A stretch of 64,000 nt of DNA from Crotalaria pallida (taxonomy: Eukaryota; Streptophyta; Magnoliopsida; Fabales; Fabaceae): positions 18,667,501 through 18,731,500 of the forward strand of contig CM075650.1 in assembly GCA_037953625.1 (NCBI GenBank). The letters run 5' to 3'. This document shows, in pieces, positions 21,237-35,300 of this stretch (its first letter is position 1; each line of letters begins with the position of its first letter). The notes beneath the pieces were generated by a model, which did no database searches, was not told the DNA's origin, and saw only the letters and a list, made by a program, of their open reading frames with translations. The position numbers and the translations under genes are program-made.

Positions 21237-22480
21237 TACGAGCAGTGCTTCTATGTTAATGTTGGACAAAAATGTTCTTAATAGTCATTAATCCCAACCC
21301 TAATCCACTTTTAATAACTTCAAATTTGCCATCCAACAATCTCAAAGGTTTCACATTTTCACTGCTTTTGTCTTCTACTATTTTTTCTCCTTTTGGTGTA
21401 AGAGAGAATATATATCAAGTTATGTTCATAATTAGAAGCACAATCATTATCACTTCATCAGCTTTAGCTTGCTCTAACCATGAAAGAAAAGCTTCATTCA
21501 TATTTTGTTATCAATCCATGAGCAACACTGCTTCTGTTGCCACCGTTAGCATTTTGAATATTGATCCCTTTCTTCGGATTGATTGCTTCATATTCTTGAT
21601 GGGGTGATGTTTCTGGCACCTTTTACCCAGCTCTGTTTTGCATTATTTAAGGATTTTGTGTCCGGTTACCAAGTTACTTGCTGGTTTGTGTGGGTTTATG
21701 CTAATTGCCTGTCTTTTCTTATTTAGTTCCTCTTCAGATGTTCTTGCCTTCATGGTAAGCTGCTGCTTTATGCCCTCAATTCAATGTTTACTATTATTTT
21801 AGCTTCTATAAATATTTATATTTAGTTGCAACATTTTATGTCTGGAAAGACCGTTTTCTACATGACATTATGGCCTTTTCTCGATACATTGCCGTTACAA
21901 TTAGTTTTCCTTCCAATGTCAGCTCTCCTATTATTGTCTAATAATGTAGTGTGGTGTATTTAAATGTAGGCCAGGTCATTGGACAAGCATAGTTACATGG
22001 CCTATTTCCTCTACGGTTTGTTGTGAAGAAAATCATGTAATAATTGCATAAAAAGTGATGAACCGGAACGAATCACGTGTATTAGAACCCAGAACCCATT
22101 TCGAGAAACTTGTAACTAATTTTTCGGGTAAATTCACGATATTCATTCTCGTAACTGGGTTATTAATTCGTTCATATTTGGATTGAGCCCTTTTGAAATG
22201 ACGCTCCTTGTAAAGCATTTTCAATATGACGGTGCTTCATTGTGATATTTTTTTTTTAATTGAAGGATAACTTGAAGCACTTCAACCATGAATATGATGG
22301 TGCTTCATTGTGCTTCTTGTGATACATTTTTTTTTACTGAAATCTGCATGAATCGTTGAATTGTGCTTCGTTGGCTTGAATACTCTGTTTAACATAAGAA
22401 AAAAGTTCAAAGTTTTTTTTTTTAAATACTAAGTATAACAACCACTTAGCTCTGAAGCATGGATATTCCTATCTCATTGC
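21237..22480. other. Intergenic; nothing recognised
   Basis: Short frames (for example 21272-21607) lack recognisable domains. Confidence 0.4.
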
Positions 22481-22968
22481 CGTACACGTACCGGGTACGG
22501 GTACGTACCCAATATGCCTTGGGTACTCTTGGGTACGTAAAAAAATTGGGTACTTGAATGGGTATCTTGATTTTAAACAGCAATGAAAAATAGTTTGATG
22601 CTTATATTTTGTTTTGATTTTTTTTGCACATCAAGTTTTTAAACTAGTTTAGGAATTCAACCACTCTTTTTTTTCCTATTATGCACCGCTTTTTTTTCTT
22701 CCTATTTTGTGTTATTTTTGGATGTTTTTGATTTTTTTTATTAATTGTTACATAGTGCAAACATTATAGGTTGTGTAGTAAGAAATTATTAGTAATCCTA
22801 TGAATTTCAATTTGTTGATTGTATTTTTATTTTTGCAATTTTTTATTTTTTAAATTTATATATAATTATATTTATAAATTAAATATATATAAAAACGTAC
22901 CTGTACCCTAACTTTTAAAAAAAATGTCGTACCTCGTACCCGTACCGGGTACCGGTACCGTACCCGTA
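22481..22968. mobile_element. hAT-like non-autonomous element with GTACCC-rich inverted ends
   Basis: Both ends are dense in GTACCGGGTACGGGTACG-type palindromic motifs in inverted arrangement around an AT-rich core. Flanks CTCATTGC and CTCATGC could be a decayed 8-bp TSD. The superfamily assignment is tentative. Confidence 0.5.
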
Positions 22969-23270
22969 CTCATGCAACACAACCACCTAGCCTTATTTTA
23001 CCAAGTGAAGTTGGTTATATGGATAAAATATTGTCTTAATATCCTACCACTAAAAAAACCTTAACAACAGAGCCAGTTGGTGCTTGGGTGTCCCTGCAGT
23101 CGCAAGTTCGAAAACCAGGGAGACCAACTTTTAAAAGTCAACAAAAAAACTTACACATCACTCCTTAATCTATTTAAATGCATCTTGGCACTTTGATGTC
23201 ACGTTCGAATAAAAACAGTGTAAACGTATATTAGAATGAATGAAGTTATTCTGATTCTTAAATTTAATGG
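22969..23270. other. Spacer with a decayed tRNA-like (SINE) relic
   Basis: Around 23068-23125 'GAGCCAGTTGGTGC' and 'GCAAGTTCGAAAACC' resemble pol III A and B boxes. There is no defined end or TSD. Confidence 0.35.
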
Positions 23271-23274
23271 GCTT

Positions 23275-23460
23275 GCCAACAATCGTTGGTTCAGTTGGTA
23301 AGAGTTGAGTCCAAAGATTTCGAGTTCGAATTCTATCAATGGGCTTTTTAAGTCTGGAGGCCTACCCTGATCCTAGTGAGTCCAACTTACCTAAACTACT
23401 TTTATGAGTGAGATTTTTGTCATTCAATTTGTGGCTAGGGACACCCCACTTATTTTATTA
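23275..23460 (+). mobile_element. SINE-like element with pol III boxes
   Basis: A-box-like GGTTCAGTTGGTAAGAG (about 23289) and B-box-like GAGTTCGAATTC (about 23321) are spaced as in tRNA-derived SINEs, followed by an unrelated body. TSDs are not resolved. Confidence 0.5.
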
Positions 23461-23780
23461 TTTTCAATTTTATCTTTTTTTTTTCATTTAACGTCAAGGT
23501 CTATCGAAAAAAATCTGATCTTGAGGATACTTCACTACCGAACCATATTTTTTCCCCGGTAGTGAGGTATATGAGAGGTATACCTCAAGAGTCACGACCA
23601 TACATTTATTTATTTTTTATAAATGTAAATATAACTGTATTAACATTATAGCTTGTGAATATGTGGTGTTCAAGTCTTGATTTTTGGGTAAGCCTCAAAT
23701 GCAAAGAAATAATAACCATGCACTAATGCATGTGCTAACCTGGCAGTCAGAGAGGTTTTCATTTATTTTTTACAAAGGGC
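23461..23780. other. Spacer; nothing recognised
   Basis: AT-rich sequence between the SINE-like relic and the target site of the giant-LTR element. Confidence 0.4.
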
Positions 23781-23785
23781 CTAAT

Positions 23786-26700
23786 TGTAACACCCCGATT
23801 TATCAACTTGAAAACATAATTTCTTTAATTCAATGTAGTGAAAATTTGGGCTAATTTTTTTTTTCACATAATGTGGACATGAGAATCTCCAAGTTCCAAA
23901 ATTCTTTATCAAAGTAGTTTACAACAGAAAATTGATTCTCATATCTCACGTTACACTTCAAGTTCCAAACCGAGATGTTACGAAACATCGCACTTGGAAA
24001 CTTGCTTTCACAAAACACATTTAAAAGCCCATTTCGTTTGTTCTTAGCCAGAAAACTTAATCTTGGTTACCCAGCTTTATAAAACATCTTTCGGGTGTAC
24101 ATGTGGATGCAGCTAATGATGTCTAAGTACCTGTTAAAGGAGTACAACACTTGAATATAGATACTATAGCAATAGATCTCCGTCCAACATAATACTCCTC
24201 CGAAGGGTCGCATCTTCAACCATCGAGTCCTCGAGCCGAGCTTGACCTTCTTCTCTTTCGGGGCTCCATCTTGGTCTTGTCTTCATAGGCCAACACTTGA
24301 AATGCCGACTCCTAAGATAATTCACTTACTCTGTCACCTGTGGACATCATCACAGAAGTCCACAGGGAATGAGAAAGACAGAGAGAGTAAGCATTCCGAA
24401 CGACGTATCGTCGACGGTGTGGGTTTACAATAGGCAAGATATCAAGACAATACAAGCATACAACATTACATATTCACAGCACAACAATGCAATATAAATA
24501 CAACACAACAAAATAACATATTTGCATCTTCACAATCATAATCATATTTATCATTAATTAATTCATTTATTAACGTAAGTTTACTTTCGTTTATCAATAT
24601 CGTTAATCTCTTCGCACCGTATAATTCTCTCTTTCTCACGTGCTTTTCTCGAACACCTCTTTCGAATCTCTCACTGAAGGGAATCTCTTAATCAATTTAT
24701 CTCATAGAATCAAAGTCTCTCTGTTCATATTTCTCGAGTCCATAATATCGGAAGTTCAGGCTTTGTGGTTCTGGGTCTACATCTCCTCGGAATCCATCCA
24801 CCTAGTCGGAAGCAATTAGGAGTACAGGCGGATGGCAAAAATAAATAATGTCTCGAGAAAAAGGGCACATCGAACCGTGTTCGAGCATCCCTCTCACTGA
24901 TCAAGATTTAGTCAAGGGGGTGTGAGTCCTCTGTCTAGTGATCATGTGGTACTTCGTCCACGCCACTGAGTGACCAGCTCCGACCGGTTCAGCTAGGGCC
25001 CCTATGGTTTTTCCCACCTAGACAGACTTCTCAAGGCTTATGACGAATCATCGTCATTGCCGTCCCCTATCTCAATCATCCAGCTGAACACCACAAGGGT
25101 AATTCAGGTGTAACTTCCTCTCCACTACTTCGGGTTAGGGTTCTAAGTCGTGAGGTTATACTCGTCTATCCTAACGTCGACCCATCCTAAGTCATCTCCG
25201 TCATACAGCTCCGACCATATGCGGAATGCCTCTGTGGGACTCGACCACTATGTTTGACGGGCTTCGATCCATCTTGAATCACTTTCGGCATACAGCTCCG
25301 ACCATATGCGGGATATCAATAATCATTCTGACGGGCTCCGACCCATTCAGAATCACCTACGGCATATAGCTCCGACTATATGCGGGATATCAATAATTAT
25401 TCTGACGGGCTACGACCCATTCAGAATCACCTTCGGCATATAGCTCCGACTATATGCGGGTCATTAATCAATCTTTCGTAGATAGGCTCCGACCTATCCC
25501 GAGTCATTCCAACATATGGCTACGACCATATGAGGACTGTCTTTGTGAAATTCTGCAATCGTTGCGTCCGGGTGCAAAGGCATCGTCGTCGTTCAGACAC
25601 TAATCCATTAGCCACGTCTTCAACTCGATCCACGTACTCGGGCGCATCAGCATCATTCGGTTCCATAGCGTGCGTAGTCCATTAGAGTTTCGTTCTATTC
25701 TTTGGGGGATTTCTCTTAATTTCTAATGTCTTTACTATTCTTATTAATCAACAATTCAAATATCATCATGCATAATTAAACATTTAGACAGATAAACATA
25801 AGCATGTTATATCACATCATCAGCATATAAATTTGTCACACAACAATACGTGGTCTTTGTCTCCTTCGTATAAGTGGCCACACAACACAAACAATTGCCT
25901 CTATACTACTGACTCCTAACCACTAAGCTTCGATCTTTGAGATGATACGGAGCGTCCTAATATTTCACCTAAATACCACGGTGTCTTAGGGAAGCTTCTC
26001 TCTCACCTCAACTCCAGCAATTACTTTGTCCGAAATCGTTGCGGGTCCTCCCAACCGTCAGCTGCTCCAACTCTCTCACTTATAAGAACCTTGTACTAGA
26101 TAGGAGACACTAACGTTACTAGTCTATCTAAATAATCGTCATACTCGGAATCAAAACGTGTTTTTCGAAAACTCCTTTCACTTCTTGTCGGAAAATCGTA
26201 AAACGTCAAGACTTTCTTAAATCAAATCCAACTTTCACTGTACTTTAAATACTTTGAAATCATTATAAGAAATCAACGAAATCATTTTAAATAAATGGTT
26301 CGGTTGCTGGTCCGTCTTGGACAGCAGCTCGCTCGAACCCGAAAACATCAGATAACGTCACTTTTGAAATCCAACTTTTCTTAAATCACGTACCACTTAA
26401 AACTCAAACTTTAAACCAACCAAACACATTTTCAGGATTGAAAAACAATTTAAATAAAATCGGGACAACAAAGATACAAACCCATAAAATACTCTTTAGA
26501 AAATCCGAAAAAATCGTAAAATTGCACTTTTCAAACCAACTTTATCTTATATTAAGTACTCATCAAAACTCAACTTCAAATCACTTTGAAAACATTTTTA
26601 AATAAGAAATACAACTTATAAAAACTCTAGACAGCATCATATTCGAAATCTCAAGTTCATTTTCCATTGTCCAAAACCAATTTAAATCCGTAGACAAACC

Positions 26701-29700
26701 AAGTATCTTGAAAACAATTAAATAAACACTTTGATCAACAATTTCTCAATCAAATAAAGTAGTTAAACTTATAGGCACATACAAACCGAATCGTACTCAT
26801 ATAAACACTTTAAATAAATAAATTGGTTGTTGGTCCATTCCGGACAGCCACAACCAAGATTCCAAAAACACTGAAAAGTTGTCTTTTAATCTCTTAAAAA
26901 CTCCATGTTAAAATGAACATTTGAAATGATTTATTTTCAAACATAACACCATGAAATCAAATAGAGCAGCAACCGTTAAGCCGAATACTTTTTCAAATAA
27001 CCAAATTCTTTTCAAAAATCAATCAATTTCAAAAGATCAATTACAACATCGTAACTTAATAAATAACTCATTTTCCTTCACTTCTTTTATCAATTAAACA
27101 ATTTCAAAACATTTAAACAAGGAAGTTCAATTAACATGAATCACATAAAACAAATCATTTGGCACATAGAACATTCTCAAATCATTATTTCAAATCAGTA
27201 GCCTAGACCGAAACACCGTAAACAATTACATTGCAAACTCATTCATGCATAGTCTAAACATATCATCAAGAAATCAATCATTCATTCATTTCAAGACATT
27301 ATGATCATCATACAAGTCCAGCCATGTCACAAAACAAAGTACAAAATTCATAGTTGTCGAAAACATTTTAAATAAAGCTTTTGTTCGATTACGGGAAAGC
27401 TCAAAATATAAAATCTAAAACTATACCAAATCAATTTGTTTAATCCTCAAAATTTCCAGAACATACAAATATATGCCAAGGTTCATCACATAAAATTTCC
27501 AAGTCATTTGAACAATCTTAAGCTAGGTTTCAAATCAGATTTTGTATGAAAAGCAAGATATGACTGTTGCTGGCTTGAGGCCAAAATGTCATGATTAAAA
27601 ATAGTGTTTCAACTCTGAATTGCATGAAAATCGGTATAAATCTTCCTTACACAATCAAGACCATCTCATAAAAATTTCAGATTATTTGGAGTTGTGAAAG
27701 TCATATTTTTCCAATTAAATTCGTCACTAAGTTCGGAAAATCTGAACCAAATGGTTCACTGTTTTTCCTTTAGTAAAATTATCAAATCAACTCCAAATAT
27801 CTTACACTTTTACAGAGAATATCTAGAGATGTCCAGGAAGTTACCATAAAAATTTCAAGCAATTTAGAGTAGCACAAGTTTGAAAATTCTGTCTATCTTT
27901 AAACCGAAAAAACTTGTTTTCTTAAAATTGTCTTCACAAAGTTAGTTTTCATAGAAATAGGAAATAAATTTTAAAAATCATTCAAAAATTCAGAGAAGCT
28001 CATTTTAACATACTTAGATCATTGACAAAATTTCAAAATTATTGAACATGTACAAATATCATTTTCATGCTTTATTTGATTCACTTTCCTTACCAACAAT
28101 CAAACCCGTTTTAATTCAATTAGCCATTTTCATTCAAATCCACTTTGGTGCACTTAATCAAAAATCAAAGAGCACAAACAAATTTACACACCCAATTATT
28201 TTCTCATATAAAACCGAATAGTACTTAAACACACAAATCAACACAAAATCAATCCACCAATTATTTTCCCTTCAAAAACCGAATCAATAGGTCATGAAAA
28301 CAATTTTCTTTAACTCAAATACAACATGCATCAAGGAACAACTTCAAAAATCGATTTCATTTCTCAAATACATGTATAAAAACCGAAGTGCATCAAGGAA
28401 ATAAAAATCCTTCACATAAAATAGTTACAAAAACCGAATCAAACAAAAAAACAAAATCTTTAGCACAAAATCCTTTAAAAACCGAATTGAACACCAAGTT
28501 TTTCAAACATAATCAATCTCTCATTTTCAAGCCAAGATCTTTACATGCAAGTGAGAACAAAAATCATTTTCCCTTAAATCAAACTTTAACCGTGACATGC
28601 AAAAGAAAAATAGGAAAGATTTGTGCAAATCAACAACTCATAGTTTAGGAACACCATAAATCAACTCATAATCAATCATGAAATTGAAAATCCAAGATCA
28701 AAATCATTTGAACCAAGAATGGGCTAAAACCGTGGCCATCATAAGGAAATCACTAAGAAAAATTCAATCTTTTTCAAAGATCTTTTCATCAAAACACAAG
28801 CATCAAATATATCATAGTTTAACCTTTGATCTTGACATGCATGCAAACAAAAACACTAGATCTCTTGAAAAATCCTTCATGCAAAACTCAAGATCGAACT
28901 TTTTCTTAAAATACTTTAAGAAATCAAAAAGAAAATGGATGAGTTCATGAGAGAACTGAAGATCATGAAAGAAAATACTTTCTTAGCAAAAACTTTAAAA
29001 TCAAGTTTAGAAATCATCATGCATGTGAGTAAAAACTCTAGATCTAGCTCGAAAACAAACATGCATCAACTTCTTCAAACAAAAATCAAAGCTTTAGAAA
29101 TGAAAACATGGAAAACAAAAATGAATCAAAGGAAAGAGATTAAGATCTTTAAGATCATGAAATAAAATGCTTACTTAATCAAAAGCTTCAAAATCAAGTC
29201 CAAATCTTTGGGTTTTCTATTTGGTTCCTCTTCTTGCTCCTCACGGTTCACTCCTTCTTTCCCTTAGGTCCATGGTTTCTCCTTCTCTTCTTCACTCTCT
29301 TGGTTTGATTTTCTTTACTTGGGGTGTGTTTGAGATTGGTGTTGTGTTTAGGGTTTGGTTCTTCTCCTCTTCCTTCCTCACGAATTCTCTCTCTTTCTTT
29401 CTCTCTCAACACTTGTTTTCTTTCTTAGTTTTAGAATGAATGGAAATGAAGAAGAGAAATCAAGTAAAAGGGTGTGTGTGAATGGTTGTATACACCTAGG
29501 ATTTGGGCTTGGGCTTTGGCTTCCTCCTCCCCACGGTTTTCCTTCTTTTTCCTTTTCCTTTTCTTTTCTTTTTTCCTCCCTTATGTCATGCTTAAGTCAC
29601 TTAGATGATGTCATGTGCTTGGCTAACAAGTTAAGGAACTTGGAGACCAAGTAATGCACATGGAAAGGTGCATTTCGGTTTTGGGGAGTTTAAGGGTAGA

Positions 29701-30505
29701 TTAGGTTAGTAATCTAGGTTTAAGGTGCTAATTAGGATCTAATCATGATTAAGGTAGGATTAGGAAAACTAGATTAGGTTTAGTTTACTAATCCTTAGAG
29801 TTTAGGGCTTAATCAAGGGTTAAGGTACTAATCAAAGACTTAATCCATACTAGTATAGGTTTAGGGAAAGCTAATTCTAGGTTAGTTTACTAACCTTGAG
29901 GGTTTAGAGTTTAAGAGAGTGATTAAGTACTTAATCAAGGATTAGGTACTTGATTAGGGTTTAATCAAAGACTAGGAATGCAAATTAGCGTTTCTAGAAA
30001 TGATTCTAGATTAAGGGTATGATAAAATGCTTGGACTTTGATTTTTGAAACTTAGGGTAGAAATAATTTTTCCTTCTTAAAACCATAAAACCGTATGCAT
30101 GAGCTTAAGAAGATAAAATCTTAGTCAAAACCTTAAGTAAAACAATTCATCGAAAACCTTAGAAAAACAAACACATGAAATCAATACACAAGTGGATTAA
30201 ATTCCAAAGTGTAGAAATCCATCATGAAATCAAAACTCCTTTAATCAATTCTTAAATCAATTAGGTTAAATCTATAAAAATGCACAAGGAAATTCATTTC
30301 TCAAATGAAATCACAAATAATAAAATTACTCCAAACTCAAAAAATCAATTGCTTGAACTCCATAAAAATCTTTGTTTGCCAAAATCGAAAACTGATTACG
30401 TAATCGAATAAAATACCCATCAAAAATCCTTTGTAAAACAATATCTCAAAATTATTCTTTAATGAAAACTTATTTATATTAATCGGTAAAATACGGAATG
30501 TCACA
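23786..30505 (-). repeat. 3' LTR of the giant-LTR element (6,720 bp)
   Basis: TGTAACACC...GTCACA on the plus strand. It contains a CG-richer block with tandem repeats at 25180-25520 and long AT-rich stretches. Frames at 28388-29654 recur in the other LTR and have no domains. This copy is uninterrupted. Confidence 0.92.
25190..25520. repeat. Tandem repeat block in the 3' LTR (about 80-bp units)
   Basis: Units contain 'CGGCATATAGCTCCGACTAT', 'GCGGGATATCAATAAT' and 'CTGACGGGCTCCGACCCATT'. About four units lie here, one more than in the homologous block at 33715-33965. Confidence 0.8.
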
Positions 30506-30516
30506 CTCTCCCCAAC
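30506..30516 (-). promoter_or_regulatory. Polypurine tract
   Basis: GTTGGGGAGAG on the minus strand directly abuts the 3' LTR. This is the plus-strand DNA priming site of LTR retroelements. Confidence 0.8.
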
Positions 30517-32288
30517 TTGAAGATTTCTCGTCCTCGAGAAATGCTACGCGGGATCACACTATCATAGGATGTCGAGCTCCTTGGAGTGATTCCTTCGGTC
30601 CTTAGTAGTCGTAGTCTTCGAGTCGCCAATTATGTACCATTCTCTGAAGGTTCTTGGGAGTAAGTCAAATTGATTACTTTCAAAAGTAATCTTTTGGGCC
30701 ATTCCATTATCAGATACAATGGAATACTAATGGTTTAGTTTTGTCAACAAAAGTTTAAGGGTTCAAGGGTTTTGAAACAACATTTAGAAAGGATAGCATG
30801 CTTATGCCAATCCCTACAAGGGTACTACTATTCTCATGGTCTTTCTTCCTTAACTTGACTCTTCTCATCCATTTAAACCTAGGCGGGTTATTACAAACCT
30901 CAAAATCTCCGCTTACTCCCCAACTTTGATGAATCATATTCCTATACATCATGCCTATCCAATAGCATTTGACAGGGGCTAATGCCATAAAAATTCCAAC
31001 ATTCACCGTTTCTAGTTTATCTTACAAAACTTCCCATCACTTTGTTCAAGCCTATCGGTGTATCACCTTAAATTCTGCTGACTAGACTAAATTTTCTCCC
31101 TCATCGAATCACCATGGTAACTATTTATCCTCATCTTAAGCACTTACTTAAATAACTTATGCATTCTAAACCCTTTTTCCGCCCTTTATGGCTCATCTTC
31201 GGGTTCTAAACCATCAAAAGCTCTCCAACTCAGGGATTCATCCTTCAGAGTAACGATCTTAACACCTAATAACACCCTTAATTTCACAGCTTACGATCAC
31301 CTATGTCCATTAAAATGTCGAATCCTAGTCATTTAACCTAATTTTGGGCGTTACTTAAGGGTTCCATCCGTTAATTTCACCACCTCATCTATTCCATCTC
31401 ATGGTCCTATTATAAGTTTACATCCACTCCAATCATTCACCTACTCCAACTAGAGCCTTTCTAACTCTAAATCTTTCAGACTGGTCTTAGATATCTACCA
31501 CCTTAACGCTATCCATACCATTACTCAGGGTAGGCTGCTATCAGGCTTGTACGTTCCACTATCATACTTATGGCTCTAAGGGGTACTCTTACCATACTTT
31601 GTTCCTAATACATCACCTTTGTTCATGCTTACTTATCCCTCAACCATCATAACTCTTCCTTAGTAACACCTCACTGTCCACCTTATACTCGGAAATATCT
31701 AATTGATTGGCATAAGATGTCAAGGTCTAAGATTGTTACAAGGGTTCTGGAGGAAACAAACGTTTTGTTAAAGCTCAGGAGGTGAAACTTCGGGTTCATC
31801 AGCAATCATAGTCTTGTCAAATTGTTTGACAGAACAGGGTCATTTTCGAAAGACATGCCAGGTCGTTAAGGACGTTGGCCATGATCACAAGAAAAGGGTT
31901 CGTATCGAAAGAAGCTTTAACAACAAGGTTTCAGGTCAGGATTTTCAAAAGTTATTGCAACAAAAGGGGTTCTCAACAAAGAGGGCTTCAACAAACAAGA
32001 GAAGGTTCAGGTCACACAGAACAAAGTCTCATGATGACACTGGTCTCGGTTCTTCATACACACCGTAGACAAATTCCCGACGCACTCCAGAGATAGAGAG
32101 ATAGAACGACTGAGACAGAACGATAGAGACTGAATGATAGAGATAGAACGATAGAGACAGGACTGAATGAGCGCTCACGTAACTTAGTACTCATATCCTC
32201 ACTCATCGTAATCCTAACACTAACACACAAACAGATGCACACAACAAAGCATGTAAGCCCATATATCAGGCTACTTAGGACAACCATT
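30517..32288 (-). other. Internal domain of the giant-LTR element, noncoding
   Basis: Short frames on both strands (for example 30755-31006 minus, 31814-32068 plus) have no recognisable gag or pol motifs. A GATAGAGACAGAACGATAGA-type simple repeat occupies about 32088-32165 near the primer-binding site, where packaging signals might lie (inference). Confidence 0.65.
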
Positions 32289-32300
32289 GCTCTGATACCA
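32289..32300 (-). promoter_or_regulatory. Primer-binding site (tRNA-iMet type)
   Basis: TGGTATCAGAGC on the minus strand, four bases inside the 5' LTR edge at 32305. It uses the same primer type as the caulimovirid at 10881. Confidence 0.85.
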
Positions 32301-35300
32301 CAAATGTAACACCCCGATTTGTCAACTTGAAAACATAATTTCTTTAATTCAATGTAGTGAAAATTTGGGCCAATTTTTTTTATCACATAACGTGGACATG
32401 AGAATCTCCAATTTCCAAAATTCTTTATCAAAGTAGTTTACAACAGAAAATTGATTCTCATATCTCACGTTACACTTCAAGTTCCAAACCGAGATGTTAC
32501 GAAACATCGCACTTGGAAACTTTCTTTCACAAAACACATTTAAAAGCCCATTTCATTTGTTCTTAGCCAGAAAACTTAATCTTGGTTACCCAGATTTATA
32601 AAACATCTTTCGGGTGTACATGTGGATGCAGCTAATGATGTCTAAGTACCTGTTAAGGGAGTACAACACTTGAATATAGATACTATAGCAATAGATCTCC
32701 GTCCAACATAATACTCCTCCGAAGGGTCGCATCTTCAACCATCGAGTCCTCGAGCCGAGCTTGACCTTCTTCTCTTTCGGGGCTCCATCTTGGTCTTGTC
32801 TTCATAGGCCAACACTTGAAACGCCGACTCCTAAGATAATTCACTTACTCTGTCACCTGTGGACATCATCACAGAAGTCCACAGGGAATGGGAAAGACAG
32901 AGAGAGTAAGCATTCCGAACGACGTATCGTCGACGGTGTGGGTTTACAATAGGCAAGATATCAAGAAAATACAAGCATACAACATTACATATTCACAACA
33001 CAACAATGCAATATAAATACAACACAACAAAATAACGTATTTGCATCTTCACAATCATAATCATATTTATCATTAATTAATTCATTTATTAATGTAAGTT
33101 TACTTTCGTTTATCAATATCGTTAATCTCTTCGCACCGTATAATTCTCTCTTTCTCACGTGCTTTTCTCGAACACCTCTTTCGAATCTCTCACTGAAGGG
33201 AATCTCTTAATCAATTTATCTCATAGAATCAAAGTCTCTTTGTTCATATTTCTCGAGTCCATAATATCAGAAGTTCAGGCTTTGTGGTTCTGGGTCTACA
33301 TCTCCTCGAAATCCACCCACCTAGTCGGAAGCAATCAGGAGTACAGGATCTCTAACCACACCGGCTTTTTACGGATGGCAAAAATAAATAATGTCTCGAG
33401 AAAAAGGGCACATCCAACCGTGTTCGAGCATCCCTCTCACTGATCAAGATTTAGTCAAGGGGGTGTCAGTCCTCTGTCTAGTGATCATGTGGTACTTCGT
33501 CCACCCCACTGAGTGACCAGCTCCGACCGGTTCAGCCAGGGCCCCTATGGTTTTTCCCACCTAGACAGACTTCTCAAGGCTTATGACGAATCATCATCAT
33601 TGCCGTCCCCTATCTCAATCATCCAGCTGAACACCACAAGGGTAATTCAGGTGTATCTTCCTCTCCACTACTTCGGGTTAGGGTTCTAAGTCGTGAGGTT
33701 ATACTCGTCTGTCCTAACGTCGACCCATCCTAAGTCATCTCCGTCATACAGCTCCGACCATATGCGGGATATCAATAATCATTCTGACGGGCTCCGACCC
33801 ATTCAGAATCACCTTCGACATATAGCTCCGACTATATGCGGGATATCAATAATTATTCTCACGGGCTCCGACCCATTCAGAATCACCTTCGGCATATAGC
33901 TCCGACTATATGTGGGTCATTAATCAATCTTTCGTAGATAGGCTCCGACCTATCCCAAGTCATTCCAACATATGGCTACGACCATATGAGGACTGTCTTT
34001 GTGAAATTCTGCAATCGTTGCGTCCGGGTGCAAAGGCATCGTCGTCGTTCAGACACTAATCCATTAGCCATGTCTTCAACTCGATCCACGTACTCGGGCG
34101 CATCAGCATCATTCGGTTCCATAGCGTGCGTAGTCCATTAGAGTTTCGTTCTATTCTTTGGGGGATTTCTCTTAATTTCTAATGTCTTTACTATTCTTAT
34201 TAATCAACAATTCAAATATCATCACGCATAATTAAACATTTAGACAGATAAACATAAGCATGTTATATCACATCATCAGCATATAAATTTGTCACACAAC
34301 AATACGTGGTCTTTGTCTCCTTCGTATAAGTGGCCACACAACACAAACAATTGCCACTATATTACTGACTCCGAACCACTAAGCTCCGATCTTTGAGATG
34401 ATACGGAGCGTCCTAATATTTCACCTAAATACCACGGTGTCTTAGGGAAGCTTCTCTCTCACCTCAACTCCAGCAATTACTTTGTCCGAAATCGTTGCAG
34501 GTCCTCCCAACCGTCAGCTGCTCCAACTCTCTCACTTATAAGAACGTTGTACTAGATAGGAGACACTAACGTTACTAGTCTATCTAAATAATCGTCATAC
34601 TCGGAATCAAAACGTGTTTTTCGAAAACTCCTTTCACTTCTTGTCGGAAAATCGTAAAACGTCAAGACTTTCTTAAATCAAATCCAACTTTCACTGTACT
34701 TTAAATACTTTGAAATCATTATAAGAAATCAACGAAATCATTTTAAATAAATGGTTCGGTTGCTGGTCCGTCTTGGACAGCAGCTCGCTCGAACCCGAAA
34801 ACATCAGATAACGTCACTTTTGAAATCCAACTTTTCTTAAATCACGTACCACTTAAAACTCAAACTTTAAACCAACCAAACACATTTTCAGGATTGAAAA
34901 ATAATTTAAATAAAATCTGGACAGCAAAGATACAAACCCATAAAATACTCTTTAGAAAATCCGAAAACACCGTAAAATTGCACTTTTAGAACCAACTTTA
35001 TCTTATATTAAGTACTCATCAAAACTCAACTTCAAATCACTTTGAAAACATTTTTAAATAAGAAATACAACTTATAAAGACTCTAGACAACATCATATTC
35101 GAAATCTCAAGTTCATTTTCCATTGTCCAAAACCAATTTAAATCCGTAGACAAACCAAGTATCTTGAAAACAATTAAATAAACACTTTGATCAACAATTT
35201 CTCAATCAAATAAAGTAGTTAAACTTATAGGCACATACAAACCGAGTCGTACTCATATAAACACTTTAAATAAATAAATTGGTTGTTGGTCCATTCTGGA

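Noticed and set aside
28388..29654. Series of short Lys/Asn-rich and Phe/Leu-rich frames, repeated at 36843-37898 and 44008-44307
   Set aside because: They are duplicated only because they lie in the two LTRs; no domains, and composition explains them.
32054..32431. Hydrophobic 125-codon minus-strand frame across the primer-binding site
   Set aside because: It crosses the LTR edge and a GATAGA simple repeat; no gag similarity.
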